The notes: a model not told the origin generated them from the sequence alone. 64,000 bases of DNA from Rathayibacter rathayi (GCF_004011095.1 NZ_CP028129.1:992001-1056000); one strand, 5' to 3'; shown: positions 36,768 through 45,260, counted from the first letter of the stretch. Numbers and translations are program-made.

Positions 36768-38152
36768 GCGCCCTGCTGAGGTCGTGGGGTTGGTGGCTAA
36801 CGAAGGGCGTCGGGCGCTCCCTTCTCGCGTTCGGGTACACCGCCGCCTATGTTGTCATCGTCGTCGCATCGCTCATGCAGGCGCGCACGAGCGTGGCGGC
36901 ACTGCTGCTCGCGATTGTGTTGCTGGCTGCGGGTGTGGCTGCCCTGATTTGGTTTCCGAGGTTCGCACCAGGGGTTGGTGATTGGCGGCGCTGGCTTAGA
37001 GCGCGGGCTACTCGTCGTGCAGCGGTGCAGGGCTACCGGCATGCCGTGGGGATGCGACTGATCCCGGCGCTGTCGGATGACGACTACGAGTGGGCGAGGC
37101 GGAGGCCGGTGAAGCGGCTGCCTTCGGCGCGTTTCCGTGTGATGCCGGATTGGGTCGTGCTCACGGTGGCGCAGACTCAGGCCGCGACGACGGATGAGTT
37201 GGTCAAGCGCGCTGAGTCGTATGCTCCGGTGGTGGCGGCGCCTGCTGATTGGGTGACGGTGCAACGACAGACCGATGCCGTGGTGCGGATCGTATGGCGT
37301 CGCGCTGCCCCGGTCGATCAGCTTGCTGAGAGCATCCCGTTCCAGGTGGGGCCGGCGTCGGCTGATCCGATTGCGCCAGTGCTGGTGGGGCGCACGGACG
37401 CCGGCGCTGAGTACCGGGTCAACGTGTTCGACCGTCAGACTCTGGTACTTGGGGCGTCCGGTGCCGGAAAGGGTTCGTGGCTATGGTCTACCGTCCTTGC
37501 GCTGACGCCGCATATCAAGGCTGGGACTGTCGAAGTCTGGGGAGCCGATTTGAAGGGCGGCGTGGAGCTGTCAGCCGCGTTGCCGATGTTCGCACGTACG
37601 GCGACCACGTTCGAGCAGGCAGCGGAGATGATCGCCGCGCTGCGTGCCGAGGTGGATCGGCGGCTCGAGCACATGTTGTCAGTCGGTTCACGTAAGCATG
37701 TGCCGACGCCGGAACAGCCCGCCCGGCTGATGATCTTCGACGAGTTCGCTTCGCTGGTCTATAGCGCTCCGAGTAGCAAGGAGAAGGCTGCGGTTGAAGC
37801 TGATATCAAGTCGATCACCTCGCGCGGACGAGCAGCCCGGGTCTGTTTGCTCGCGTTCGGCCAGGATCCTCGTGCTGACTCACTACTGGCACGTCCGCTG
37901 TTCACGAACGTCGTAGGCCTTCGGTTCCGGACTGCCGATGATACGAAGCTGGCGATTGGTCCGGCTGCGTATGATGCGGGGGCCAAGTGCGAGTTGATCC
38001 CGCAGTCCACGCCTGGCGTCGGGTACGCGATGGATGAGGAGTCGGGGACGGTGCAGCGCGTGCGGGCGTTCTGGGTGTCGGATGAGGTGCTTGCTGAGGC
38101 CTCGGCAGACATGGAGCGGTTCGCGGCCCTGCGGGAAGGGGCGGCATCATGA
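36764..38152 (+). CDS. FtsK/TraSA-like DNA translocase (conjugal transfer)
   Basis: Single-protein double-strand DNA pump used by actinomycete elements for cell-to-cell transfer. The 462-residue product has two N-terminal transmembrane helices (about 18-40 and 43-65), a linker domain, and an FtsK-type motor: Walker A GASGAGKG at residues 230-237, DLKGGVE, Walker B LMIFDEFA with D326-E327, and GQDPRAD. It lacks an obvious gamma winged-helix tail in the last residues. It overlaps the lipoprotein gene upstream and the 38149 gene downstream by 4 bp each. Confidence 0.9.
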   Translation: MSALLRSWGWWLTKGVGRSLLAFGYTAAYVVIVVASLMQARTSVAALLLAIVLLAAGVAALIWFPRFAPGVGDWRRWLRARATRRAAVQGYRHAVGMRLIPALSDDDYEWARRRPVKRLPSARFRVMPDWVVLTVAQTQAATTDELVKRAESYAPVVAAPADWVTVQRQTDAVVRIVWRRAAPVDQLAESIPFQVGPASADPIAPVLVGRTDAGAEYRVNVFDRQTLVLGASGAGKGSWLWSTVLALTPHIKAGTVEVWGADLKGGVELSAALPMFARTATTFEQAAEMIAALRAEVDRRLEHMLSVGSRKHVPTPEQPARLMIFDEFASLVYSAPSSKEKAAVEADIKSITSRGRAARVCLLAFGQDPRADSLLARPLFTNVVGLRFRTADDTKLAIGPAAYDAGAKCELIPQSTPGVGYAMDEESGTVQRVRAFWVSDEVLAEASADMERFAALREGAAS

Positions 38153-38418
38153 ACGCTGCACCTGACGATCTGACGAACTACTCGCTGGAAGACTTGAACG
38201 CCTTCATTCGGCGCATGGAGCTCGGTGCGATAGCTGCGGCGATGCGCGGTCAGGGTCCGGAGGCTGCCGACACGCTGGGTGAGCTTTACGAGCTTCGGGA
38301 CCGTGTTTGGGAGCGTCAGCGTGCGCAGGAGTGGGAGCTTCAGCGTGAGTGTGACTGGCACGCAGAAATTGAGGCTGCGGCTGACCGCGAGTTTGAAGAG
38401 GGGCGCGATGATGACTGA
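38149..38418 (+). CDS. Small acidic protein of unknown function
   Basis: 89 residues, strongly charged and predicted all-helical (LEDLNAFIRRMELGAIAAAM, then LYELRDRVWERQRAQEWELQ), with an acidic tail ending EEGRDDD. No family recognised. Its ATG overlaps the translocase stop (ATGA) and its end overlaps the excisionase start, so it is a real coupled gene. Could be an accessory to the translocase or the excisionase. Confidence 0.7.
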   Translation: MNAAPDDLTNYSLEDLNAFIRRMELGAIAAAMRGQGPEAADTLGELYELRDRVWERQRAQEWELQRECDWHAEIEAAADREFEEGRDDD

Positions 38419-38605
38419 TCACACGGCCTCGTCAGATGACCGGTTGTTTATTTCTGAGCGCGATCTCGCGGCGCATTTGGGGTGCCACCCTAGTACCCTC
38501 ACGAGGCTTGCTCAGCAAGGCAAGCTCCCGGTGCAGCCGGTCTATGTCGGGCATCGCCGCGTGTACCCCCGCGCGGCAGTTGAGAAGCTGGCGGGGGTGG
38601 CGTGA
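38408..38605 (+). CDS. xis: Excisionase-like HTH protein (Xis)
   Basis: 65 residues with a MerR/excisionase-type winged helix: FISERDLAAHLGCHPSTL, then the wing VYVGHRRVYPRAAVEKL. It directly precedes and overlaps the integrase gene (TGATG), the usual xis-int order of AICEs. Starts at ATG 38408 or 38411; AGAGGGG precedes. Expected to direct integrase toward excision. Confidence 0.85.
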   Translation: MMTDHTASSDDRLFISERDLAAHLGCHPSTLTRLAQQGKLPVQPVYVGHRRVYPRAAVEKLAGVA

Positions 38606-39696
38606 TGGCATTCGTTCGTAAGACGGATGCGGGCCGCTGGCGGGGTATCGCCAAGCGAGGTCGGGTGGTGCTGGGATCGCGCACTTTCGATCTGCGCCGC
38701 GACGCAATCGCGTGGGCCGAACGTACGGAGGCGCAAGCGGTCGGCGGTGTCGACCTGCGGGCTGGGAAGGTGCTGATACGCGATCTGCTGCCGGAATGGC
38801 TGGAGCATCGTCGGGCGACGGTGACGCCACAGGCTGCGGCGACGGACGGTCAGTTGATTCGGCTCATGTCGCCGTCGCTGGGGGCGCGTGCTGTGGCCTC
38901 GGTGCTACCGGTCGATGTCGAACGTTGGTACGTCTACCTGCGTCAGCATCAGCATCAGTCGGACGGGTCGATGAAGCGCTATCGCGGGTCGCTGTCGGCG
39001 TTCTTCGCGTGGTGCATCGCTGAGGGTCGCACGGCACAGAATCCGGTGACCGCATCACGGCTTCCCGCGCCAGTCGGCCCGCCGTCCGAGATGCGTCCGC
39101 TCTCTGAGGCTGATTTGTTCGATGTAGTGGAGAAGGTGCGCGCACGCTGCGAGCATTGCGCTGACCTCGTGACGGTTCTCGCCTGGACCGGAGCAAGATT
39201 TGGGGAGGCCCGCGAGCTTAGAGTGAAGGACGTCAGCGAGCAGCCCACGCCGTCGCTACGGGTCGCGCGGAGCCGGTCAGAGGGCGAGCCGGTCAAGAGC
39301 ACGAAGGGCCGTCGAGTTCGACGTGTGCCGCTCGCCGAACCAGCCTGGGCGATCGTTCGCGAACTCATGCGCTTGAAGCGTCCGGATGACTTGTTGCTGA
39401 CGGGTGAGCACGGCGGGCAACTTTGGCGGTCGCAGTTCCTGCGTTCGTCGGGCTTCACGGAGGCCTCGGGCGGGCGTCGAATTCACGATCTACGGCACAC
39501 GTTCGCCACGCTGGCTCTGGCTCGTGGTGTCGATCTAGCGACGGTCTCCAAGTGGCTCGGACACGGGTCGGTGTCGATCACGGATCGGTACATGCACTAC
39601 CTCGGCACCCAAGCTGATATGGCTGGCCTGGCGCTGCTGAATAGCGGCGGGGGTGCGCCGGGGGTGCGCGTCGATGAGAGCGAGGCGGGGCTATGA
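38605..39696 (+). CDS. int: Tyrosine integrase
   Basis: Site-specific recombinase of 363 residues. It has an N-terminal arm-binding-like domain (about 1-60), a core-binding SAM-like domain (about 65-160) and a catalytic domain with R198 (TGARFGEA), a Lys in KSTKGRRV, H294-x-x-R297 (HDLRHTFA), H320 (LGHGS) and the nucleophile Y329 (DRYMHYLG). All catalytic residues are present. GTG 38602 is an alternative start. The gene points at the tRNA-Val att site 48 bp away; its last codons contain the right 21-bp terminal repeat. Confidence 0.95.
   Translation: MAFVRKTDAGRWRGIAKRGRVVLGSRTFDLRRDAIAWAERTEAQAVGGVDLRAGKVLIRDLLPEWLEHRRATVTPQAAATDGQLIRLMSPSLGARAVASVLPVDVERWYVYLRQHQHQSDGSMKRYRGSLSAFFAWCIAEGRTAQNPVTASRLPAPVGPPSEMRPLSEADLFDVVEKVRARCEHCADLVTVLAWTGARFGEARELRVKDVSEQPTPSLRVARSRSEGEPVKSTKGRRVRRVPLAEPAWAIVRELMRLKRPDDLLLTGEHGGQLWRSQFLRSSGFTEASGGRRIHDLRHTFATLALARGVDLATVSKWLGHGSVSITDRYMHYLGTQADMAGLALLNSGGGAPGVRVDESEAGL
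39649..39669 (+). repeat. Right copy of 21-bp terminal repeat (candidate arm site)
   Basis: Identical to 33047-33067 and in the same orientation, 74 bp inside the right att core. It overlaps the C-terminal codons of int. In the excised circle the two copies would flank the core at nearly equal distances. Confidence 0.5.
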
Positions 39697-39704
39697 GGGC
39701 GGCG

Positions 39705-39735
39705 AAAAGCCCTTCTACCAAGCGGCAGAAGGGCT
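39705..39735 (-). terminator. Terminator for tRNA-Val(CAC), lying inside the element
   Basis: On the minus strand, AGCCCTTCT and AGAAGGGCT form a perfect 9-bp stem (39708-39716 with 39727-39735) followed by TTTT, 8 bp beyond the tRNA 3' end. It is in element DNA, between int and the right att site. Confidence 0.8.
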
Positions 39736-39743
39736 GTTCGGAT

Positions 39744-39790
39744 GGTGGGCGATACCGGACTCGAACCGATGACCTCTTCCGTGTGAAGGA
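39744..39790. repeat. Right attachment site within the intact tRNA-Val gene
   Basis: 47-bp copy identical to 32921-32967. It spans the anticodon loop to the 3' end of the tRNA-Val gene, so the integrated element restores a full tRNA. Confidence 0.95.
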
Positions 39791-39818
39791 AGCGCGCTAC
39801 CAACTGCGCCAATCGCCC
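39746..39818 (-). tRNA. tRNA-Val(CAC)
   Basis: 73-nt cloverleaf on the minus strand. The acceptor GGGCGAT pairs with ATCGCCC; the anticodon stem CTTCC/GGAAG holds loop TTCACAC with anticodon CAC; the T-loop is TTCGAGT. CCA is encoded next (39743-39745). Integration target of the element. Confidence 0.97.
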
Positions 39819-40086
39819 AGGGGGACGTGCTGGACGACCCGAAAGATGATCGTAGCGGATCCGCGGGGTCCGGATACGCCACGCTCACCCGCCACGCCCG
39901 GGAGAACGGGCGGCGACGAGCGGGTTTCACGCGGAAAGCCGCGGAACCGACGTCCGGTGACGAGATCGGTGCCCGCTCGATTTGGAAACCAGCACTCGTG
40001 TCGTATACATTCTTCTAGGTCGAGCCGGGCAGTGAAAGCGCCGGGGAGATGAGTATTAGCACCAGCAACACCAGCACGACCTACAT
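39819..40086. other. Intergenic region between divergent tRNA genes
   Basis: 268 bp between tRNA-Val(CAC) (minus) and tRNA-Gly (plus). No gene or clear family motif. Promoters for both tRNA directions should be here, but I cannot single out convincing -35/-10 pairs. Confidence 0.5.
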
Positions 40087-40158
40087 GCGGATGTGGCGCA
40101 GCGGTAGCGCATCACCTTGCCAAGGTGAGGGTCGCGAGTTCGAATCTCGTCATCCGCT
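40087..40158 (+). tRNA. tRNA-Gly(GCC)
   Basis: 72 nt. Acceptor GCGGATG / CATCCGC, anticodon loop TTGCCAA (anticodon GCC), T-loop TTCGAAT. CCA is not encoded. First of a Gly-Cys-Val cluster common in actinobacteria. Confidence 0.97.
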
Positions 40159-40254
40159 CGAACATCGGTCTCCGGGCCGTTGTCATCGGGAAAGCACCCT
40201 CGGGTGCCTCCCACCACGTCGGCCTTCGGGTCGCCGACACCGAATCCCGTACAC

Positions 40255-40325
40255 GGTGGATTGGCCGAGAGGCGAGGCAGCGGCCTGCAAAGCCGTCTAC
40301 ACGGGTTCGAATCCCGTATCCACCT
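40255..40325 (+). tRNA. tRNA-Cys(GCA)
   Basis: 71 nt. Acceptor GGTGGAT / ATCCACC, anticodon loop CTGCAAA (anticodon GCA), T-arm GGGTTCGAATCCC. CCA is not encoded. Confidence 0.97.
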
Positions 40326-40363
40326 CGATCGTTCACCGAACGAGGAGCTCTGCACGGAGCAGC

Positions 40364-40435
40364 GGGCGATTGGCGCAGCGGTAGCGCGCTTCCCTGACAC
40401 GGAAGAGGTCACTGGTTCGATCCCAGTATCGCCCA
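40364..40435 (+). tRNA. tRNA-Val(GAC)
   Basis: 72 nt. Acceptor GGGCGAT / ATCGCCC, anticodon loop CTGACAC (anticodon GAC), T-loop TTCGATC; CCA encoded at 40436-40438. It shares the acceptor and anticodon stem with tRNA-Val(CAC) but differs in the T-arm, so it does not match the element's 47-bp core. Confidence 0.97.
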
Positions 40436-40546
40436 CCACGAGACCCCCACCGCCAGAACCCTCGGCGGTCGGCCGGGCGGCAGCGGAGAGCATCGTCCGA
40501 GGCGTTTCGACAGCGCCGGTATCGAGCCTCCGGGAGGGATGCGCCC

Positions 40547-41419
40547 GTGATAGTGCGGCACATCGGCGGACGAGAGTTCGATTTCGAGCGGCAGGTCGCC
40601 GTCATGGCGGTCGTGAACCGCACCCCCGACTCCTTTTACGACAAGGGCTCCACTTTCGCCCTGGACAGCGCGATCCAAGCGGCGGTGCGCGCCGCGGAGT
40701 CCGGCGCCGACTGGGTCGACATCGGTGGGGTGCCCTTCGGCCGCGGCCCGGCCGTCTCGCTGCAGGAGGAGCTCGACCGGGTCGTCCCGGTCGTAGCGGG
40801 TATCGCCGAGCGGAGCGACGTGGTGGTCTCGGTCGACACCACGCGCGCCGAGGTCGCCCGCTCGAGCATCGCAGCGGGGGCCGGCGTGGTCAACGACACG
40901 AGCGGGTTGCACGATCCGGGGATGCTCGATGTCGTCGTGTCCTCCTCCGCCCAGCTCGTGATCACCCACAGCGTGGGCGCCCCTCGCAGCGAGCCCGAGC
41001 GGCCCGAGTACAACGATGTGGTGGCGACGGTCGTCGACTATCTGCGCAGCCGCGTTGAGCTCGCACTCGCCGGTGGAGTGCCGGCCGAGCGGATCATTGT
41101 CGACCCGGGCCACGACCTCAACAAGAACACCCTGCACACCCTCGAACTCACTCGACGGCTGGGCGAGGTGGCCGCGCTGGGCTTGCCGGTCCTCGCGGCG
41201 GTCTCGAATAAGGACTTCATCGGCGAGGTGCTGGACCGGCCGCAGGGGGAGCGGCTTGAGGGCTCGCTCGCTGCGGCGGTGATCTGCATCCTCCACGGCG
41301 CGCGGATCATCCGGATGCACGACGTCCGCCAGGCGGTGGACGCGGTGCGGCTGACGGAGGCGGTACTGGGCTGGCGTGCGCCCGCCTTCCTCCGCCACAA
41401 TATGGGGCCGGCCGCGTGA
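40547..41419 (+). CDS. Dihydropteroate synthase-like protein (FolP2 type)
   Basis: 290-residue TIM-barrel protein of the pterin-binding family. Conserved pterin-site parts are present: NRTPDSFYDKG, SVDTTRAEVA, a DPGHDLNKN version of DPGxGF, and RMHDV. The second loop of true DHPS (GGESTRPG) is replaced by GGVPFGRGP, and the GxSRK motif by AVSNKDF. This pattern recalls mycobacterial FolP2, which is not a functional DHPS, so classical sulfonamide-target activity is doubtful. GTG start; its stop overlaps the RibD-like gene (GTGA). Confidence 0.85.
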   Translation: MIVRHIGGREFDFERQVAVMAVVNRTPDSFYDKGSTFALDSAIQAAVRAAESGADWVDIGGVPFGRGPAVSLQEELDRVVPVVAGIAERSDVVVSVDTTRAEVARSSIAAGAGVVNDTSGLHDPGMLDVVVSSSAQLVITHSVGAPRSEPERPEYNDVVATVVDYLRSRVELALAGGVPAERIIVDPGHDLNKNTLHTLELTRRLGEVAALGLPVLAAVSNKDFIGEVLDRPQGERLEGSLAAAVICILHGARIIRMHDVRQAVDAVRLTEAVLGWRAPAFLRHNMGPAA

Positions 41420-42159
41420 GCACACGCATCGACGGACTCGTGCCCACGGGTCGCGACCTCTCGGACGAGGCCCTGCTGGCCCTGTACGCGAACGGGACGG
41501 GCGCGGAGTGGCTCCGGGTCAATTTCGTCGCGAGTATCGATGGAGCGGTCACCCGCGGCGGAGTCTCCGGTGATCTCGGCGGCGAGGCGGACCTGCGCGT
41601 CTTCGACCTCCTCCGTCGGCTCGCCGACGTCGTGCTCGTCGCGGCGGGCACGGTGCGGATCGAGGGTTACGGGCCGATGCTCCTCGCCGACGAAGCGGTC
41701 CGCGCTCGGCGGAGCGCCGGGCTGGCGCCGCACCCGGTCTTCGCGATCGTCTCGGGTTCGCTCGAGCTCGACCCCGGCTCGCGCATCTTCACCGAGGCGC
41801 CGGTGCGCCCCGTGGTGGTGACAATCGGATCCGCCCCGGTGCGCCGCCGAGCAGAGCTCGCTGAGGTGAGCGACGTGCTGATCTGCGGCGAGGAGCGGCT
41901 CGACGTGCGGCGGATGCGGGCGCAGCTCGCCGAGCGCGGACTGGGCCGGATCCACTGCGAGGGCGGCCCGTCATTGCTGGGCGCCCTCCTCGCCGAGGAC
42001 GCCGTCGATGAGCTCTGCCTCACCGTCAGCCCGACGCTCGAGGCGGGGGACTCTGGGCGACTCGTGAGCGGGGACGTCCCCGGACCACGCCCGCAGCACC
42101 TGGCGCATGTGCTCAGCGCCGGCGACACGCTGCTGCTGCGCTATCTGCGGTGGCGCTGA
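41416..42159 (+). CDS. RibD C-terminal/DHFR-fold pyrimidine reductase family protein
   Basis: 247-residue NADPH-binding reductase of the RibD_C family without the RibD deaminase domain. Motifs: VNFVASIDGAVTR, LRRLADVVLVAAGTVR and HCEGGPSLLGALL, with the substrate/NADPH loops of the fold. Relatives in actinobacteria include proteins with dihydrofolate-reductase-like activity. GTG start is coupled to the FolP-like gene, so a joint role in pterin metabolism is likely; direct riboflavin synthesis is less likely given the neighbour. Confidence 0.85.
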   Translation: MSTRIDGLVPTGRDLSDEALLALYANGTGAEWLRVNFVASIDGAVTRGGVSGDLGGEADLRVFDLLRRLADVVLVAAGTVRIEGYGPMLLADEAVRARRSAGLAPHPVFAIVSGSLELDPGSRIFTEAPVRPVVVTIGSAPVRRRAELAEVSDVLICGEERLDVRRMRAQLAERGLGRIHCEGGPSLLGALLAEDAVDELCLTVSPTLEAGDSGRLVSGDVPGPRPQHLAHVLSAGDTLLLRYLRWR

Positions 42160-42192
42160 TCTGCGGTAGCGCTGATCTGCGGTGGCGCTGAT
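42145..42192 (+). repeat. Three 16-bp tandem repeats across the reductase stop codon
   Basis: CTGCGGTGGCGCTGAT three times (the middle copy has A for G at position 8). Each copy contains a TGA, so expansion or contraction leaves the protein end almost unchanged. Confidence 0.9.
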
Positions 42193-42197
42193 CCGCT

Positions 42198-43736
42198 CTA
42201 CTCGCGGCGGCGTTCGTTCTCGTCACGTTTGGCTTCGGAGGCGGGGCGCGCCGCAATCACGGGGTGAGCGCCCGTAAAGCCGTCGCGGGCGGCGGTGATG
42301 GACAGGATGCGTGGCTTGGCCACGTTCCAGCCGACGATGAGGGCCGGGACACCGATCACGGCGACGATCCCCACGGTCCAGGTGCCCGTCGGGAAGTCGA
42401 TGGCGATCAGGACGACGACGATCACCAGGAAGGCCAGGGTGATCCACGAGCTGACGGGAGCACCCGGCATACGGAAGGAGGGGCGCTGAAGGCGGCCCTG
42501 GGCGGCCCAGCGCTGGAGCTGCATCTGACAGAGGACGATCATCGCCCAGCCGGTGACGATGCCCAGCGCCGAGACATTGAGGACGATCTCGAACGCTTCC
42601 GCCGGCACGAAGAGGTTGAGCACGATGCCGACCAGGGTGATGCTCGCGGTGAGCAAGATGCCGCCGTAGGGGACTCCCTGCTTGTTCATCCGCCCCGTGA
42701 AAGCGGGAGCGGAGCCGTTGAGGGCCATCGAGCGCAGGATCCGGCCCGTCGAGTAGAGTCCGGCGTTGATGCTCGAGAGCGCGGCCGTCAGGACGACGAA
42801 GTTCATGATCGATCCCGCGATCTCGCCCGACGAGCCGTCGCCGAGCGAGCTGAAGAACGTGACGAACGGGCTCTCGCCCTTCGAGTAGGCCGTAAAGGGC
42901 AGCAGCAAGGTCAGCAGCAGCACCGAGCCGACGTAGAAGACGGCGATGCGCAGGATGACCGAGTTGATCGCCCGAGGGATCACCTTCGCCGGCTCGGCGG
43001 TCTCGCCCGCCGCCGTGCCGACCAGCTCGACGCCCGAATAGGCGAAGACGACTCCCTGGACGACCAGCACGCTCGCGATCAGACCGCCCGGGAAGACGCC
43101 GCCGTTGTTGTGCCACAGGCTGATCCCTGGATCGACAGTGACGGTACCGGTCTGCAACGGCCAGCCCGCGGCGAGGACGACGACTCCGATCAGGAGGAAG
43201 ACCACCAGCGCGGTCACCTTGATGAGCGCGAACCAGAACTCCAGCTCGCCGAAGACCTTCACCGAGACCAGGTTGAGCGAGAGCACCGCGACCAGCGCGA
43301 TCAGGGCGAGCAGCCACTGGGGCACGGAGGAGAACAGCGACCAGTACTTCACGTAGAGGGCCACCGCGGTGACGTCGGCGATCGCTGTCATCGCCCAGTT
43401 CAGGAAGTACATCCAGCCCGCCACGAAGGCGGCCTTCTCGCCCAGGAACTCGCGGGCATAGGAGATGAAGGACCCTGAGCTTGGCCGGTGCAGCACGAGT
43501 TCGCCGAGCGCGCGCAGGATGAGGTAGGCAAAGATGCCGCAGACCGCGTAGACCACCACGAGCGAGGGGCCCGCGGAGGCGAGACGGCCACCCGCGCCGA
43601 GGAAGAGACCGGTGCCGATCGCGCCGCCGATAGCGATCATTTGCAGCTGTCGGGGCTTGAGGCCTGGCCGGTAGCCCTCCTGCTCCCTGGAGAAGTCGGG
43701 CTGCGCCGGCTCAAGGTCGTCGTCGCTCTGCGTCAA
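42198..43736 (-). CDS. APC-family amino acid permease
   Basis: 512-residue, 12-helix transporter of the AnsP/CycA/GabP group. The N-terminal substrate loop is [33 protein letters not shown] and [13 protein letters not shown] are also typical. The start is TTG 43736, behind AAGGAA; the upstream in-frame extension has no ribosome-binding site. Imports neutral amino acids by proton symport; precise substrate (asparagine, D-serine/glycine, or other) cannot be set. Confidence 0.92.
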   Translation of the reverse strand: MTQSDDDLEPAQPDFSREQEGYRPGLKPRQLQMIAIGGAIGTGLFLGAGGRLASAGPSLVVVYAVCGIFAYLILRALGELVLHRPSSGSFISYAREFLGEKAAFVAGWMYFLNWAMTAIADVTAVALYVKYWSLFSSVPQWLLALIALVAVLSLNLVSVKVFGELEFWFALIKVTALVVFLLIGVVVLAAGWPLQTGTVTVDPGISLWHNNGGVFPGGLIASVLVVQGVVFAYSGVELVGTAAGETAEPAKVIPRAINSVILRIAVFYVGSVLLLTLLLPFTAYSKGESPFVTFFSSLGDGSSGEIAGSIMNFVVLTAALSSINAGLYSTGRILRSMALNGSAPAFTGRMNKQGVPYGGILLTASITLVGIVLNLFVPAEAFEIVLNVSALGIVTGWAMIVLCQMQLQRWAAQGRLQRPSFRMPGAPVSSWITLAFLVIVVVLIAIDFPTGTWTVGIVAVIGVPALIVGWNVAKPRILSITAARDGFTGAHPVIAARPASEAKRDENERRRE

Positions 43737-44171
43737 GGGGGTTCCTTCGTCACCGGGCGCGTGGAGCGGCTGCTCCAGCACGCCCAAAAGGGTAGGGGCG
43801 GGCTATTTGCAGGATCCAATTGGCGCGCGATGCGGCTTGCAGATGTTTTCCCGGTCCTGCCGCTCACCCTGGGGGCATGGGTGGACCGTATCTGACACGG
43901 CGACCCTCACTCGAGGGCTTCCGGATCCCTGAACTGGCGCGTATTTTGCACGGCGGGACCGATCCGGGCTCGTCTGGCGCGACCGACTCGACGGCCTAGC
44001 CTTCCGCGTGGCCGAGGGCTCCCTGCGCTGGAATGCGCTCTCAACGGGCGTGAATCTTAGGCGCGAGATCGCACATCTGCGCGGACTGAAGGGCCGAGTC
44101 ATCGTGCCGCGGATCCTCGCCGAGGTCGGGTCGCGCCCGACGACGAGCCTTCTGGCCAGCCGAGTCCTGAC
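43737..44171. other. Intergenic region, no convincing gene
   Basis: 435 bp between the permease and the YihY gene, both on the minus strand. Plus-strand open frames here have no motif or start signal. The permease promoter should be in the first part, but I see no clear -10/-35 pair. Confidence 0.4.
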
Positions 44172-45260
44172 TCAACCCTTCTCCGCGTCCTCGCCGTGGT
44201 CGTCGGCGTCGCCGCGGTTCTCGCTGGACAAGCGCAGCCAGCGGCCGTCGCGGACGTCCTTGTCGTGCGCCGCCGCCTTCTTGTCACTCGCCGCCGTGTC
44301 GCGCGGGGGGAGCTGGACGGTCTCCTCCGCCTCGATGCCGGCCTGGAGCTCACGGCCGCGCTCGAGTTCCGCGTCGAACTCGGCTCCGAAGAGCAGAGCG
44401 ATGTTGGTGATCCAGACCCAGAGCAGGAACACGATCACCGCTCCGAGCGAGCCGTAGGTTGTGTTGTAGTTGGAGAAGTTGGCCACATAGAACGCGAATC
44501 CGGTCGAGGCGATCAGCCAGATCGCGAGCGCGACGATCGAGCCGACGCTGATCCACCGAAACTTCGGCTGGCGGATGTTGGGCGCCCAGTAGTAAAGGAT
44601 CGCGATGATCACGACGGCAATGATGACCAGCACCGGCCATTTGGCGATGTTCCACACGGTGAGTGCGGCGGGGCCCAGGCCCACCACGTCACCGACGGCC
44701 GAGGCGACGGGCCCGCTGAGCACCAGGATCAGCGCGGCGACGACGATCAGGACGACGGTCACGACAGTGACACCGAGCATCGTCGGGCGGAGCTTCCAGA
44801 ACGGACGGCCCTCGTCGATCTGGTAGATGCGGTTCATCGCTCGGCCGAAAGCGCCCACATAGCCGGAGGCGGACCAGATCGCGCCGACGACACCCGTCAC
44901 GAAAGCAAGACCCGCGGCGGAGGAGCTGGTCAGTGCCTGGATCGGGTCGCGCAGCAGGTCGACGACCTGGCCGGATGCGAGGTTACCGATCAGGTCGAGG
45001 ACCAGGTCGGTCGTGGCCTGCGCCTGGCCGAAGAGTCCGAGCACTGACACGATCGCCAGCAGGGCCGGGAAGAGCGCGAGCACGGCGTAGTAGGTGAGCG
45101 CGGCGGCGAGGTCGGTGCACTGGTCGGCGCCGAACTCCCGCGCCGTCTTCTTGAGGACGTAAAACCAGGAGCGCTTGGTGATGTCGGTGATGGCATCCGG
45201 CTTGCGGGAGTCGTCAGGATCGGGCGCAGTCTTCTCGCGGGTCGTGCTCTGCTCGGCCAT
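44172..45260 (-). CDS. YihY/virulence factor BrkB family membrane protein
   Basis: 362 residues with six predicted helices. The family core is ALTYYAVLALFPALLAIVS, then IWSASGYVGAFGRAMNRIY, and a C-terminal LWVWITNIALLFGAEFDAEL. The hydrophilic Lys/Asp-rich tail (about residues 300-362) is typical of actinobacterial members. Often mislabelled RNase BN; the actual function is unclear, probably envelope related. Confidence 0.93.
   Translation of the reverse strand: MAEQSTTREKTAPDPDDSRKPDAITDITKRSWFYVLKKTAREFGADQCTDLAAALTYYAVLALFPALLAIVSVLGLFGQAQATTDLVLDLIGNLASGQVVDLLRDPIQALTSSSAAGLAFVTGVVGAIWSASGYVGAFGRAMNRIYQIDEGRPFWKLRPTMLGVTVVTVVLIVVAALILVLSGPVASAVGDVVGLGPAALTVWNIAKWPVLVIIAVVIIAILYYWAPNIRQPKFRWISVGSIVALAIWLIASTGFAFYVANFSNYNTTYGSLGAVIVFLLWVWITNIALLFGAEFDAELERGRELQAGIEAEETVQLPPRDTAASDKKAAAHDKDVRDGRWLRLSSENRGDADDHGEDAEKG

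Larger units (their letters stand above)
32921..39790. mobile_element. AICE-type integrative element in tRNA-Val(CAC)
   Basis: Bounded by identical 47-bp direct repeats (32921-32967 and 39744-39790); one unit is 6,823 bp. The integrase gene abuts the end with the intact tRNA gene, and the other end keeps only the 3' tRNA fragment, as in pSAM2-type elements. Modules in order are rolling-circle initiator, membrane protein and regulator (minus strand), Pra-like protein, lipoprotein, FtsK/TraSA-like translocase, small acidic protein, excisionase and tyrosine integrase. GC is visibly lower in the middle (34861-34920 has 31 G+C of 60). All core genes are intact, so it may still excise and transfer. 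Confidence 0.9.
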
